Source: Desulfarculaceae bacterium
Lineage (GTDB): Bacteria; Desulfobacterota; Desulfarculia; Desulfarculales; Desulfarculaceae
DNA: 64,000 nt
Assembly (NCBI GenBank): GCA_020444545.1
Contig: JAHLKT010000001.1
Coordinates: 124,001-188,000 of the forward strand
Reading direction: 5' to 3'
Shown here: positions 36,047 to 49,774 of the stretch, piece by piece
How positions within the stretch are numbered: position 1 is the first letter of the stretch
How the letters are laid out: every line of letters starts with the position of its first letter
Made by a program: the position numbers and the translations under genes
Notes under the pieces: generated by a model
The model's database searches: none
What the model was told of the DNA's origin: nothing
The model's input: the letters and a program-made list of their open reading frames with translations, nothing else

Positions 36047-39000
36047 ATGGCTGCAAAACTGCCCCGCTGCCTTGGTTGGCTTATTGCTTTTGTCTTGGTG
36101 CTGGCCCTGGCGGCCGCGCCCACGGCCTTTGCCGCCGAGGCGCCGAGAAGCGTCACCGTGGCCATCGGCGAGGACTACCCCCCCTTCAACGCGGTGGACG
36201 GCCAGGGACATCCCTGGGGCTGGCTGGTGGACACCTGGCGCTTGTGGTCCTCCAAGACCGGCATCGAGGTCAAGTTCGTCGCCGCCCCCTTTGCCCAGAC
36301 CCTCAAGCTGGTGGCCGAGGGCAAGGTGGACGTGCACGGCGGCTGCTTCTACAGCAAACAGCGCGCCGAATACCTGGACTTCGCGGGCCCCCTTTGCCGG
36401 ACCAGCAGCACCTTTTTCTTCCACAAGGGCCTGTACGGCATCAACACCGTGCTGAACCTGGCCCCCTACCGGGTGGGAGTGATCAAAGGCGATTTCCTGG
36501 TGGAGTTCCTCCGGGACAAGCTTCCCGAGGCCGGCCTGGCCGAGTTCGACACCTACGATGACATGTTTACCGCCCTCAAGGCCGGCGAGATCCGGGTATT
36601 CGCCTCGGACACCCCGGTGGGGCTCTACTTCCTGAATAAGTGGAACCTGATCTCCGACTACACCTTCCTGCCCGACAAGCCGCTCTACAGCGCCGAGTTC
36701 CGGGCCGCGGTGAAAAAGGGCAACGGGGAGCTGGCCGGGATCGTGGCCAAGGGGCTGGATAAAATCAGCCGGGCCGAACGGGTGGCTATCGAGCGCCGCT
36801 GGAGCGGGATGGCCCAGGGCCGCAAAAAGGGCGTGCTCCTGGTGGGCTGCGAGCGTCACAACCAGCCCTTCAGCTCGCTGTCCACCACCGGCAGGCCCAC
36901 CGGCATCCTGGTGGACATCTGGCGACTTTGGGCGGCCAAGACCGGGAGGCGCATCGAGTTCGTCTTCGGAACGCGCTCCGGCCTCATCGACCGGGTGCGC
37001 AACGCCGGGGTGGACATTGTTGCCGGCCTGATAAGCGAGCCCTACATGGACTCGTGGATGCAGCTCTCCCATCCGCTGTTCACCATCAACACCGCCCTGT
37101 TCTACCGCACCTCCGACGGGCCGGTGGACCCGTCGCGGCTGGCCGGCCAGAACGTGGGGGTGCTCAAGGACTCCTTTTTAATCGGCCTGCTGGCCAAGCG
37201 CCATCCGGGCATAATCTTCGAGCAGATCGACAGCATGGCCGGCCTGGCCCGCACCCTGCAGAAAGGCGAAGTGCGGGCGGTGGCCGCGGTGGCCGCCTCC
37301 TTCAACGAGACCCTGGTCCATATGGGCTACAGCGGCGACATCACCTGGGACGGCACGCCTCTATCGGCGGAAAGACTGCAAGCGGGCGTCGCCAAGGACA
37401 AGCCCGGACTCCTCGAGGTGGTGAACAAGGGCCTGGCGGCCATTACCCGGCAAGAGATTCTGGCCATCGAGAAGCGCTGGGTGCCCGACGAGACCATGCA
37501 GCACTTCGCCAACACCGGCAAAAGGTTCGTGCTCAGCCCGGCGGAGAAGAAGTGGCTGGCCGCGCGCAAGAGGCCCATCGTGGCAGGGGCGGAGATGGAC
37601 TGGCCACCCTTCGACTTCGTGCAGGCCGGCCGGGCCACCGGATACTCCAACGAGCTGTTGCGCCTGGCGGCCGAAAGAGCGGGCCTGAACCTGCAATTCG
37701 TTTCCGGCTTCACCTGGGAAGAGCTGCTGGTCAAGTTCAGGAAGGGCGAGATCGACATCCTGCCCGCGGTGTACGAGACCCCGGAGAGGGTCCGGGAGAT
37801 GGCCTTCACCAAGGCCTATGCCGCCAACCCCACGGTGATCGTGACCCGCGACGGCGAGTCGCACATCCGCAACCTCGAGAACATGGCCGGCAAGAAGCTG
37901 GCCGTGATCGAGGGCTTCTCCATCAGCCGCCTGCTCATGGAAAAGCATCGCCATATCAAACAGGTCTTTGTCAAAAACGTCCTGGAGGGCCTCAAGGCGG
38001 TGTCCCTGCGAAAGGCGGACGCCTTTGTGGGCAGCCTGGGAGTTATCACCCACATCCTCAACGAGAACATAATCCCCAACGTGCGCATCGTGGACGAGGT
38101 CGTCCTGGACAAGCCGGAGGCCACCAGCCTGCACATGGCCACCCTCAAGAGCCAGGCGGCTCTTTGCGGCATCTTGCAAAAGGCCCTGGATGCCACCCCG
38201 CCCGGGGCCAAGCAGCGCCTCAAGCAGCAATGGCTGCCGATCTCCGTCGGCAGCCAGGCGGCGACCAAGGAGCTGGTGCTCTCCGCGGCCGACAAAAAGT
38301 GGCTGGCCGCGCACCCCCATATCGCCCTGGGCATCGACCCGGCCTGGATGCCTTTCGAGGGGATCAGCGAGGAAGGGGATTATCAGGGGATCGCGGCGGG
38401 GCTCTGCGAGGTTTTGGCCAAGAAGCTCGGGGTTGCTTTAGAGCCGGCCCCCGGGCTCACTTGGCCGCAGGTCCTGGCCAAGGCCCGCCGGGGCGAGGTG
38501 CAAATGCTGCCCGCGGCCATGCGCACCCCCGAGCGGGAGAAGTATCTGCTGTTCTCCCGGCCCTACCTCAGCTTCCCGGTGGTGGTGGTCACCCGCGATG
38601 ACGTGCCGGTCATAGTCAAGCTGGAGGACTTGAAAGGCAAGGACATCGCGGTGCCCCGGGATTACGCCGTGTTCGAGCTGATCAAAAGGGACCATCCCGA
38701 GCTGCGCCTCAAACCGGTGCAAGACATCGAGCAAGGCCTCAGGGAGGTTAGCGAAGGGGAGGTCTATGCCTATGTGGGCAACATAGCCTCCGTCAACTAT
38801 CACCTGAAGGAAATGGGCCTGAAGAAGCTCAAGATCGCGGCCACCACCGGGTACAACTTCGAGCTGTCCATGGCGGTGCGCAAGGACTGGCCCCAGTTCG
38901 CGGCCATGGTGCAGAGGGCCCTGAACTCCATGACCCCCGAGGAAAAGGCGGCCATTACCAGCCGATGGATCAACGTCCACTTCGCCGGGCGCATCGATTG

Positions 39001-41155
39001 GGGCTTCATAGCCAGGGCGGGAGGCACCGCCGCGGCGGTGGTGCTGATAGTCCTGACGGTGATCATCATCTGGAACCGGCGCATGGCCCGGGAGGTGGCC
39101 CAGCGCAAGGAGACCGAGGAGCGCCTGGCGGCCATGGTGGCCAACGTGCCCGGGGCAATTTTTCAGATGAACATCCACCGCGACGGCCGGCGGGAGTACC
39201 ACTACCTGAGCCCCCAGGCAAAGGAGTTCTTCAACGCCACGCCCGAGGAGATCATCGCGAACAAGAGCCTGCTTCCCTGGCACCCAGAAGACCAGGCGAG
39301 GGTGAACCAGGAGATAGAGGCCTCCATTTCGGCGGAAGGGTACGTCGATCTCGAGGCCCGCATCATTCCTCCGGGCGGGGAGGAGAAGTGGGTCCGCTTG
39401 ACCGCGTCGGCCGCCGATGGAGGCGGGGAATTTCTGCTGGCCACCGGATTCATCCTGGACGTGACCGCGCGCAGAATGGCCGAGGAGCGCTTCAAGAGCA
39501 TGGCCGCCAACGTGCCGGGAACCATATTCCAGTTCGTGGCCACCGCCGGCGGACAGGCGCGCTTCACCTATGTCAACGAGCAGGCCGAGGAGTTTTGGGG
39601 AGCGCCCCCGGAGGTGATCATCGCCGAGAAGCGCCTGCTCCAGTTCCACCCCGACGACAAGGAACGGGCCATCGGAGAGATAAACCGCTCCCTGGTCAAG
39701 CAACAGAAGCTCAATATGGTGGTGCGCATCTACATGCCTAACGGGGAGATCGGCTGGATAAGGGTCAGCGCCACGCCCTCCCGCATTTCCGACAGCGAAC
39801 TCGCCTACAACGGCTTCATCCTCAACATCACCGAGCGCAAGCTGGCCGAGCATGAATATCAGGCCGCCGAGCGCAAGGTGAAGGCCATGAGCCAGGCGGT
39901 GGGCGACGCCCTGATCATGATCGACGGCGAAGGCAAGATCATGTTCTGGAACCCGGCGGCGGAGCGGCTCTTCGGCTACAGCGAAGCCGAGGCCCTGGGC
40001 CAGGACTACCACGGCCTGACCGCGCCCGAGGAGTACCAGGACAAGATCCGGCCCGGTTTGGCCCATTTCGCGCGCACCGGCGAGGGCCCGGTGTTGGGCA
40101 CCACCACCGAGATCACCGGCCGCAACCGGCAAGGCGAGCAGTTCCCGGTGGAGGTGACGCTGTCCTCCTTCCAGCTGGAGGGCCAGTGGTTCGCGGCGGG
40201 CACGGTGCGCGACATCAGCGAGCGCAAGAAGGCCGAAGAGGCCATCAGGGAAAGTGAGCAAAGGGTCCGCACCATTCTCAACTCCATCAACACGGGCATC
40301 GTCATCATCGACCCCGAGAACCACACCATCTTCGACACCAACCCGCTGGCGGAGGAGATGATCGGCGTGTCCAGGGAAGACATCATCGGGGCCAAGTGCC
40401 ATCAGTTCATCTGCCCCAAGGCGGAGAACGACTGCCCCATCACCGACCACAAGCAGAGCATCGACAACTCCGAGCGTATTCTGCTGACCGCCGAAGGCGG
40501 TGAGATTCCGATCCTGAAGACGGTTGTGCCCATCAAGTTCGGGGAGAAGGAATACCTGCTGGAAAGCTTCGTGGACATCAGCCAGCGCAAGGAGGCCGAG
40601 GAGGCGCTTGCCCAAAGCGAGGAGCGTAGCCGGTCGATCCTGGATTCGGCCGGGGAGGGAATTTTCGGGGTGGACGCCTCGGGAGGCATCTCCTTCATAA
40701 ATCCGGCCGCCCTGCACATGCTGGGCTTCTCCGAACAAGAGATCATGGGGCAAGAGGTCCACGACCTGATCCACCACCACCAGGCCGACGGCTCCGAGTA
40801 CCCGGTGGAGGATTGCCCCATGTGGGCCTCCTACACCAAGGGGCAGCCCCACCACATCGAGGATGAGGTGCTCTGGCGCAAGGACGGCTCCTCCTTCCCG
40901 GTGGAGTACGCCTCCACCCCCATCGCCAAGGACGGCAAGGTGCTGGGCGCGGTGGTGACCTTCCGGGACATCACCGAGCGCAAGCAGGCCGAGGAGGAGC
41001 TTAGGCGCAACCTGGACGAGTTGGAGCGCTTCAGCCGCCTGACCATCGGGCGCGAGGAGCGCATGATCGCCCTAAAGCAAGAGATCAACCAGCTCTTGGA
41101 AACGGCCGGCAAGGACAGAAAATACAAGATCGTCGAGCAGAGCGATCTACAGTAA
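36047..41155 (+). CDS. giant membrane receptor: 4 periplasmic solute-binding modules, 1 TM, 5 PAS, no kinase
   Basis: 1702 residues. Signal peptide (1-29), then four SBP_bac_3-type modules (about 33-262, 268-480, 496-737, 744-982); modules 3 and 4 begin with similar LSPAEKKWLAA/LSAADKKWLAA linkers. One transmembrane segment (about 988-1010) and five PAS domains start near 1025, 1147, 1276, 1405 and 1525. The protein ends in a coiled segment (about 1640-1702, RLTIGREERMIALKQEI) and has no DHp or ATPase domain. In known families this coil precedes the kinase, so the kinase is probably the soluble one encoded two genes later. Ligands unknown, probably amino acids or similar small solutes. Start ATG has GGAGG 4 bases upstream. 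Confidence 0.9.
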   Translation: MAAKLPRCLGWLIAFVLVLALAAAPTAFAAEAPRSVTVAIGEDYPPFNAVDGQGHPWGWLVDTWRLWSSKTGIEVKFVAAPFAQTLKLVAEGKVDVHGGCFYSKQRAEYLDFAGPLCRTSSTFFFHKGLYGINTVLNLAPYRVGVIKGDFLVEFLRDKLPEAGLAEFDTYDDMFTALKAGEIRVFASDTPVGLYFLNKWNLISDYTFLPDKPLYSAEFRAAVKKGNGELAGIVAKGLDKISRAERVAIERRWSGMAQGRKKGVLLVGCERHNQPFSSLSTTGRPTGILVDIWRLWAAKTGRRIEFVFGTRSGLIDRVRNAGVDIVAGLISEPYMDSWMQLSHPLFTINTALFYRTSDGPVDPSRLAGQNVGVLKDSFLIGLLAKRHPGIIFEQIDSMAGLARTLQKGEVRAVAAVAASFNETLVHMGYSGDITWDGTPLSAERLQAGVAKDKPGLLEVVNKGLAAITRQEILAIEKRWVPDETMQHFANTGKRFVLSPAEKKWLAARKRPIVAGAEMDWPPFDFVQAGRATGYSNELLRLAAERAGLNLQFVSGFTWEELLVKFRKGEIDILPAVYETPERVREMAFTKAYAANPTVIVTRDGESHIRNLENMAGKKLAVIEGFSISRLLMEKHRHIKQVFVKNVLEGLKAVSLRKADAFVGSLGVITHILNENIIPNVRIVDEVVLDKPEATSLHMATLKSQAALCGILQKALDATPPGAKQRLKQQWLPISVGSQAATKELVLSAADKKWLAAHPHIALGIDPAWMPFEGISEEGDYQGIAAGLCEVLAKKLGVALEPAPGLTWPQVLAKARRGEVQMLPAAMRTPEREKYLLFSRPYLSFPVVVVTRDDVPVIVKLEDLKGKDIAVPRDYAVFELIKRDHPELRLKPVQDIEQGLREVSEGEVYAYVGNIASVNYHLKEMGLKKLKIAATTGYNFELSMAVRKDWPQFAAMVQRALNSMTPEEKAAITSRWINVHFAGRIDWGFIARAGGTAAAVVLIVLTVIIIWNRRMAREVAQRKETEERLAAMVANVPGAIFQMNIHRDGRREYHYLSPQAKEFFNATPEEIIANKSLLPWHPEDQARVNQEIEASISAEGYVDLEARIIPPGGEEKWVRLTASAADGGGEFLLATGFILDVTARRMAEERFKSMAANVPGTIFQFVATAGGQARFTYVNEQAEEFWGAPPEVIIAEKRLLQFHPDDKERAIGEINRSLVKQQKLNMVVRIYMPNGEIGWIRVSATPSRISDSELAYNGFILNITERKLAEHEYQAAERKVKAMSQAVGDALIMIDGEGKIMFWNPAAERLFGYSEAEALGQDYHGLTAPEEYQDKIRPGLAHFARTGEGPVLGTTTEITGRNRQGEQFPVEVTLSSFQLEGQWFAAGTVRDISERKKAEEAIRESEQRVRTILNSINTGIVIIDPENHTIFDTNPLAEEMIGVSREDIIGAKCHQFICPKAENDCPITDHKQSIDNSERILLTAEGGEIPILKTVVPIKFGEKEYLLESFVDISQRKEAEEALAQSEERSRSILDSAGEGIFGVDASGGISFINPAALHMLGFSEQEIMGQEVHDLIHHHQADGSEYPVEDCPMWASYTKGQPHHIEDEVLWRKDGSSFPVEYASTPIAKDGKVLGAVVTFRDITERKQAEEELRRNLDELERFSRLTIGREERMIALKQEINQLLETAGKDRKYKIVEQSDLQ

Positions 41156-41173
41156 GGGAAAGGGAGACCAGCC

Positions 41174-41701
41174 ATGTTCAAGGAAGAGCGAGACGAGCTG
41201 CTGTTCGATTGGAGAATGCTGGGCGACGTGGCCGAGGGACGCCCCAACCTGGGCAACAACATAAGCGTGGAGGTCTACCGGCTGATGCAGTTCACCCTGC
41301 GCGACGTGATCATCCAGGAGTACGGCCCCGAGGCGGCCGACCGCATTTATTTCCGGGCCGGGCGCTCGGCCGGACGCCAATTTTTCCGGAACATGATCAC
41401 CCAAAAGGAAGACTTCAACCAATTCGTCATCGAGTTGCAGCAATTGCTCAGCGACCTGAGCATCAGCATTCTCCGGGTGGAAAAGGCCGACCTGGCCGAC
41501 ATGAACTTCATCCTGACCATGGCCGAGGACCTGGACTGCTCGGGCCTGCCCTTGACCGACGAGAACATCTGCACCTATGACGAAGGCTTCATCAACGGCC
41601 TGTTCCTGGAGTTCACCGGACAGGAGTACGATGTCAAAGAGGTCGACTGTTGGTGCTCGGGAGACCGGGTCTGCCGTTTCGAGGTAAAGCCGAAAGCCTA
41701 A
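41174..41701 (+). CDS. V4R-domain protein
   Basis: 175 residues. The C-terminal half has the V4R pattern [36 protein letters not shown], with Cys residues that in some family members bind a metal or heme; the N-terminal half is helical. V4R domains occur as small-ligand sensors, for example attached to NtrC-type activators and signalling proteins. Here it is a free-standing protein inserted between the receptor and the hybrid kinase genes, with 18 and 4 bases to its neighbours, suggesting a signalling adaptor or cofactor sensor. Function unproven. Confidence 0.83.
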   Translation: MFKEERDELLFDWRMLGDVAEGRPNLGNNISVEVYRLMQFTLRDVIIQEYGPEAADRIYFRAGRSAGRQFFRNMITQKEDFNQFVIELQQLLSDLSISILRVEKADLADMNFILTMAEDLDCSGLPLTDENICTYDEGFINGLFLEFTGQEYDVKEVDCWCSGDRVCRFEVKPKA

Positions 41702-41705
41702 AGCG

Positions 41706-44450
<2,745 letters not shown>

Positions 44451-44452
44451 CC

Positions 44453-45529
44453 GTGAAGTCCCTGGAAGAATGCAGCGTGCTGGTGGTGGACGATACCGAA
44501 GCCAACGTTGACATCCTGGTGGACGCCTTGGGCGACCTTTACGAGATCATGGTGGCCATGGACGGCGAAAGCGCCCTGGAGACGGTGGAGGAGGAGCCGC
44601 CCGACCTCATCCTCCTGGACATCATGATGCCGGGCATGGACGGCTACGAGGTGTGCGGCCGCTTGCAGGCCGACCCCCGTTTCAGGAGCATCCCCATCAT
44701 CTTCCTGACCGCCCTCACCGAGGTCGAGAACAAGACCAAGGGATTCGAGCTGGGCGCGGTGGACTACATCACCAAGCCCTTCGAGGTGCGCGAGGTGCAG
44801 GCCCGGGTGCACAACCACCTGGACCTCAAGATGCACCGCGACCACCTGGACCAGCTGGTGGCCATGCGCACCCGCGAGGTGGAGGTGACCCAGGATATCA
44901 CCATCCACAGCCTGGCCTCCCTGGCCGAAACCCGGGACAACGAGACCGGCAAGCATATCCTCAGGACCCAGCGCTACGTGCGGGCCCTGGCCAGCCGGCT
45001 GAGCGATCATCCCAAGTTCGCCGAGGCCCTGCGAGGCGACACCGTGGAGCTTCTATTCAAGTCCACCCCCTTGCACGACATCGGCAAGGTGGGGGTGCCC
45101 GACGCCATTTTGCTGAAGCCGGGCAAGCTGGACGACGGGGAGTTCACGGTGATGAAGAGCCATTGTGAGCTGGGCTTCCAGGCCCTGCTCAAGGCCGAGG
45201 AGGTCTTCGACCTGGAGGAGAGGCCCTCGTTCCTTTCCCACGCCAAGGACATCGCCTACACCCACCATGAGAAGTGGGACGGCTCGGGCTATCCCCAGGG
45301 CCTGGCCGGCGAGGATATCCCCGTATCCGGCCGCCTCATGGCCGTGGCCGACGTGTACGACGCCCTGATCAGCAAGCGGGTGTACAAGCCGCCCTTCAGC
45401 CACGAGCAAGCGGTCCAAATCATCGGCGATGGCCGCGGCACCCACTTCGACCCGGACATCGTGGACACCTTCCTGGAGATGCACCAGGAGTTCGCCGACA
45501 TCGCCAAAGAGTTCGAGGATCAGGACTGA
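44453..45529 (+). CDS. response regulator with HD-GYP c-di-GMP phosphodiesterase domain (RpfG-like)
   Basis: 358 residues. Receiver domain (1-125) with acidic pocket VVDD and phospho-acceptor Asp56, a linker, then HD-GYP (about 140-340): HD at 208-209, HHEKWDG at 271-277 and GYP at 279-281, all present, so it is probably an active c-di-GMP hydrolase. GTG start at 44453, 2 bases after the kinase stop. It makes the output of the preceding phosphorelay a change in c-di-GMP, affecting motility or biofilm in related systems. Confidence 0.94.
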   Translation: MKSLEECSVLVVDDTEANVDILVDALGDLYEIMVAMDGESALETVEEEPPDLILLDIMMPGMDGYEVCGRLQADPRFRSIPIIFLTALTEVENKTKGFELGAVDYITKPFEVREVQARVHNHLDLKMHRDHLDQLVAMRTREVEVTQDITIHSLASLAETRDNETGKHILRTQRYVRALASRLSDHPKFAEALRGDTVELLFKSTPLHDIGKVGVPDAILLKPGKLDDGEFTVMKSHCELGFQALLKAEEVFDLEERPSFLSHAKDIAYTHHEKWDGSGYPQGLAGEDIPVSGRLMAVADVYDALISKRVYKPPFSHEQAVQIIGDGRGTHFDPDIVDTFLEMHQEFADIAKEFEDQD

Positions 45530-45730
45530 GCCGGGCCCCCTCTCGAGCGATGGCGGAGCCCGGACGAGGAGACGGTTTCCTCCGTCATGGCGCATCGGCC
45601 ATGCCGGGACATCGCTCGGCCTATTGATAAATCGAACCTGCCTGCCTTTGCCAAGCTGGGGTCATGGCGGCGGCAATGGGACGATCCCTGATATCGAAGA
45701 TGGTGATGAACCCTAAAAATGGTGACAGCA

Positions 45731-45768
45731 AAGGGGTTAGCCGAAATGGCTAACCCCTTATTTTTTTT
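45731..45768 (+). terminator. intrinsic terminator of the signalling operon
   Basis: AAGGGGTTAGCC, 5-base loop, GGCTAACCCCTT, then eight T residues on the plus strand; 200 bases after the HD-GYP stop. The T-run abuts the encoded CCA end of the oppositely oriented tRNA-Arg. Confidence 0.93.
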
Positions 45769-45844
45769 GGCACGCCAGGAGGGACTCGAACCCCCGACCG
45801 GTGGCTTAGAAGGCCACTGCTCTATCCACCTGAGCTACTGGCGC
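45768..45844 (-). tRNA. tRNA-Arg (TCT)
   Basis: Minus-strand cloverleaf: acceptor GCGCCAG/CTGGCGT (first pair G-T), D-arm GCTC-GAGC, anticodon stem GTGGC/GCCAC with loop CTTCTAA (anticodon TCT, reads AGA), variable CGGTC, T-arm GGGGG-TTCGAGT. Discriminator G, encoded CCA (45768-45770). Confidence 0.97.
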
Positions 45845-45946
45845 GTGTGCCGGACTATTCTAACCTTTGGAGGCGCGGTGTAAAGCCCCGAGCTTGCCAG
45901 GCAGGGGCCGGGATGGGAATATAGACCGCGAGGCAAAGGAGGCCGC

Positions 45947-47089
<1,143 letters not shown>

Positions 47090-47146
47090 CCCCGGAGGGC
47101 GGCAAAGGTAGTTTTGGGCTGCTCTTTTGCGTGGAGAATTAGCCCC

Positions 47147-47323
47147 ATGAGCGACAAACCCAAAGACCCCATCACCTCGGCCGAGCCCACCATGTGCGTG
47201 GTCTGCGCCTGGCGGGTGGATTGCAAAAAGAAGTACTCCTACGAGCAGGGGTCGGTGATCAAATGCGCCGACTACACCCGCGACATGGGCCTACCCAGGG
47301 ACAAGGACGAAGACCGGGCATGA
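47147..47323 (+). CDS. small four-cysteine protein of unknown function
   Basis: 58 residues, with Cys 17, 20, 26 and 40 (MCVVCAWRVDCKKK ... IKCADY), which suggests a small zinc- or Fe-S-binding module. The start ATG at 47147 has GGAG 10 bases upstream, and the stop overlaps the argS start (ATGA), supporting real translation. Similar small proteins are recalled just upstream of argS in other Deltaproteobacteria, but no function is known. Confidence 0.8.
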   Translation: MSDKPKDPITSAEPTMCVVCAWRVDCKKKYSYEQGSVIKCADYTRDMGLPRDKDEDRA

Positions 47324-48984
47324 AGAAGACCATCAGTGATTTGCTAACCGCAGCCCTGGCCTCTGCCTGCGCCGCGGGCGAGCTGCCCGAGGTGAGCGCC
47401 CCCGAGTTCGTGGTGGAAAAGACCAAGCAGGCCGACCACGGCGACCTGGCCAGCAACCTGGCCATGCAGCTGGCCCGTCCCTGCAAGAAGAACCCCCGCC
47501 AAATCGCCGAGGCCCTGGTGGCCCAGCTGGGCACGGCGGAGGTCATCGAGCGCACCGAGATCGCGGGCCCCGGCTTTATCAACTTTTTCTTGAAGCCCGC
47601 CGCCTGGCTGGCCGTGCTGCCCCAGATCCTGGCCGCCGGCGAAAGCTACGGCCAAGGCGAGGCGGGCGCGGGCCAGAAGGTGCTGGTGGAGTTCGTGTCC
47701 GCCAACCCCACCGGCCCGCTGCACGTGGGCCATGGCCGGGGTGCGGTGTTGGGCGACACCATCGCCCGCCTGCTGGATTTCGCCGGTTTCGAGGCCCCAC
47801 GCGAGTATTATCTCAACGACGCGGGCAACCAGATGGCCACCCTGGGCAAGAGCGTCCTGGTGCGCGCCCGCCAACTCCGGGGCTCCGGCGAGCCCTTCCC
47901 GGACAACCACTACAAGGGCGAGTACATCAAGGACCTGGCCGAGGAGCTGATGGCCACGCCCCAGGGCGCGGGCCTGCTGGACATGCCCCAGGACGATGCC
48001 GTGGCCCTGGCCAGCGAGTGGGCGGGCAACAAGATCCTGGACGGCATCCGGGACGACCTGGCCGCCTTTGGGGTGAAGATCGAGAACTACTTCAGCGAGC
48101 GCTCCCTGGTGGCCGGCGGCGCGGTGCAGCGGGCCTTCGACGCCCTGAGCCAGCGCGGCCTCATCTACGAGTCCGAGGGCGCCCTGTGGTTCAAGGCCAC
48201 CGAGTTCGGCGACGAGAAGGACCGGGTGGTCAAGCGCTCCAACGGCGAGATCACCTACTTCGCCAGCGACATCGCCTATCACCTGGACAAGTTTCAGCGC
48301 GGCTTCACCGGGCTAATCGATGTGTGGGGCGCGGATCACCACGGCTACGTGCCCCGGGTCAAGGCCGCCCTGGCGGGCATGGGCCGCGAGCCCGAGGAGC
48401 TAACCGTGGTGCTGGTGCAGATGGTCAACTTGCTGCGCAACGGCGAGCCGGTGGCCATGAGCACCCGGGGCGGCGAGTTCGTCACCCTGCGCGAAGTGGT
48501 GGACGAGGTGGGCTCTGACAGCGCCCGCTTCCTGTTCCTCACCCGGCGCTCGGACGCCCAGCTGGACTTCGACCTGGAGGTGGCCAAGGCCCAGTCCATG
48601 GACAACCCGGTGTTCTACGTGCAGTACGCCCACACCCGGGTGCGGGCCATCCTGCGCAAGGCGGCCGACCAGGGGGTGCCCCTGCCCGACCCGGCCAACA
48701 CCGACCTCAGCGGCCTGAGCGACGAGTCCGAGGTGGCCCTGGCCCGCCGTCTGGCCGAGTTCCCCGAGCTGGTGCTGGGCGCGGCCCTGGCCCTGGAGCC
48801 CCACCGGGTCACTTACTACCTGCACGAGCTGGCCGGAGCCTTCCACTCCTATTACAACGCCTCCCACGTGCTGGTGGACGACCCCGGGGTCAGCGCGGCC
48901 CGCCTGGTGCTCACCCAGGCGGTGGGCCAGGTGCTGGCCAACGGCCTGGGCCTGCTGGGGGTCCACGCCCCGGACAAGATGTAG
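47320..48984 (+). CDS. argS: arginyl-tRNA synthetase
   Basis: 554 residues, class I enzyme. N-terminal Add-1 domain binds the tRNA D-loop; the HIGH-type motif is ANPTGPLHVGHGRGA (HVGH, about 129-143) and the KMSKS-type position reads AMSTR (about 380). C-terminal DALR anticodon domain ends the protein. The ATG at 47320 overlaps the stop of the small Cys protein; longer in-frame reading to 47194 lies inside that gene. Standard length and complete. Confidence 0.96.
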   Translation: MKKTISDLLTAALASACAAGELPEVSAPEFVVEKTKQADHGDLASNLAMQLARPCKKNPRQIAEALVAQLGTAEVIERTEIAGPGFINFFLKPAAWLAVLPQILAAGESYGQGEAGAGQKVLVEFVSANPTGPLHVGHGRGAVLGDTIARLLDFAGFEAPREYYLNDAGNQMATLGKSVLVRARQLRGSGEPFPDNHYKGEYIKDLAEELMATPQGAGLLDMPQDDAVALASEWAGNKILDGIRDDLAAFGVKIENYFSERSLVAGGAVQRAFDALSQRGLIYESEGALWFKATEFGDEKDRVVKRSNGEITYFASDIAYHLDKFQRGFTGLIDVWGADHHGYVPRVKAALAGMGREPEELTVVLVQMVNLLRNGEPVAMSTRGGEFVTLREVVDEVGSDSARFLFLTRRSDAQLDFDLEVAKAQSMDNPVFYVQYAHTRVRAILRKAADQGVPLPDPANTDLSGLSDESEVALARRLAEFPELVLGAALALEPHRVTYYLHELAGAFHSYYNASHVLVDDPGVSAARLVLTQAVGQVLANGLGLLGVHAPDKM

Positions 48985-48989
48985 GCCCC

Positions 48990-49685
48990 ATGCTGAAAAA
49001 GCGCGGCACCCAAAAAAGCCCACGGCGCGAGGCGGCCAAGGAGACCAAGCCGCGCTCGCGTTGGGCCCTGTGGGCGCTCAGCGCTTTCCTTATCTGCTGG
49101 GCCTTCATCCTGGGGGTGCTGGTGGGCCAGGGCTCCCTGGCCAACCCGGAGCAGGTGGCAAGCATAAAGCAGGCTGTGGGCTGGGAGCGCTTCTTCGGCC
49201 CGGACAGCCCGCCGCCCCCCCAGCGCCTCAAGGATCCGGACCTGAAGTTCTACGACCGGGTGAAGCAGCAGCGCCCGGCCGCCGCCACGGCCCCGGCCAA
49301 ACCAACCGCCAAGCCCGCGCCCCAGGCCAAGCCGGTGCCCCAGGTGGCGGCCAAGTCCCCGGACAAGCCCTCCCCCGCTCCGGCCCCCGAGGCCAAGGCC
49401 CCGGAGAAGCCCGCCGCCGTGCCCACGGCCAAGCCCGCCGACGCCAAGGGCCGTTTCGCGGTGCAGGTGGCGTCGTTCTCCGAAAAGCGCCAGGCCCTGG
49501 ACCTGGCCCGCCGCCTGCAAGACAGCGGCTATAGGGCCTACATGCTTATCGTGAACGTGCAGGGGGCGGGCCGCCGCTTCCGGGTGCGGGTGGGCCCCTA
49601 TGCCGAGCTGGACGCGGCCCAGGGCGCGGCCAGCCGCATCCGCTTGCAGCACAAGCTGGCTGCCTACGTCACCCGCGCCGACTAG
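48990..49685 (+). CDS. SPOR-domain membrane protein
   Basis: 231 residues: a basic cytoplasmic N-terminus, one transmembrane segment (about 26-48, WALWALSAFLICWAFILG), a Pro/Ala/Lys-rich periplasmic linker (about 90-150) and a C-terminal SPOR domain (FAVQVASFSEKRQA ... RVRVGPYAELDAAQ). SPOR domains bind denuded septal glycan; FtsN/DedD-like role in cell division is inferred. Starts 5 bases after argS, so it is likely cotranscribed. Confidence 0.9.
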   Translation: MLKKRGTQKSPRREAAKETKPRSRWALWALSAFLICWAFILGVLVGQGSLANPEQVASIKQAVGWERFFGPDSPPPPQRLKDPDLKFYDRVKQQRPAAATAPAKPTAKPAPQAKPVPQVAAKSPDKPSPAPAPEAKAPEKPAAVPTAKPADAKGRFAVQVASFSEKRQALDLARRLQDSGYRAYMLIVNVQGAGRRFRVRVGPYAELDAAQGAASRIRLQHKLAAYVTRAD

Positions 49686-49774
49686 CCGCGCCGGGGCTTG
49701 TGGCAGCCCGCGCGGCTGTGGCACCATGCAAGCTAGAACACCCCGCAACCTAAGTTTTTTGGGATGAAGCGTCC

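Noticed and set aside
38965-39741. Possible frameshift in the receptor gene near the TM segment
   Set aside because: The main frame is continuous from SBP module 4 through TM into PAS1 with all motifs intact; the alternative frame has none.
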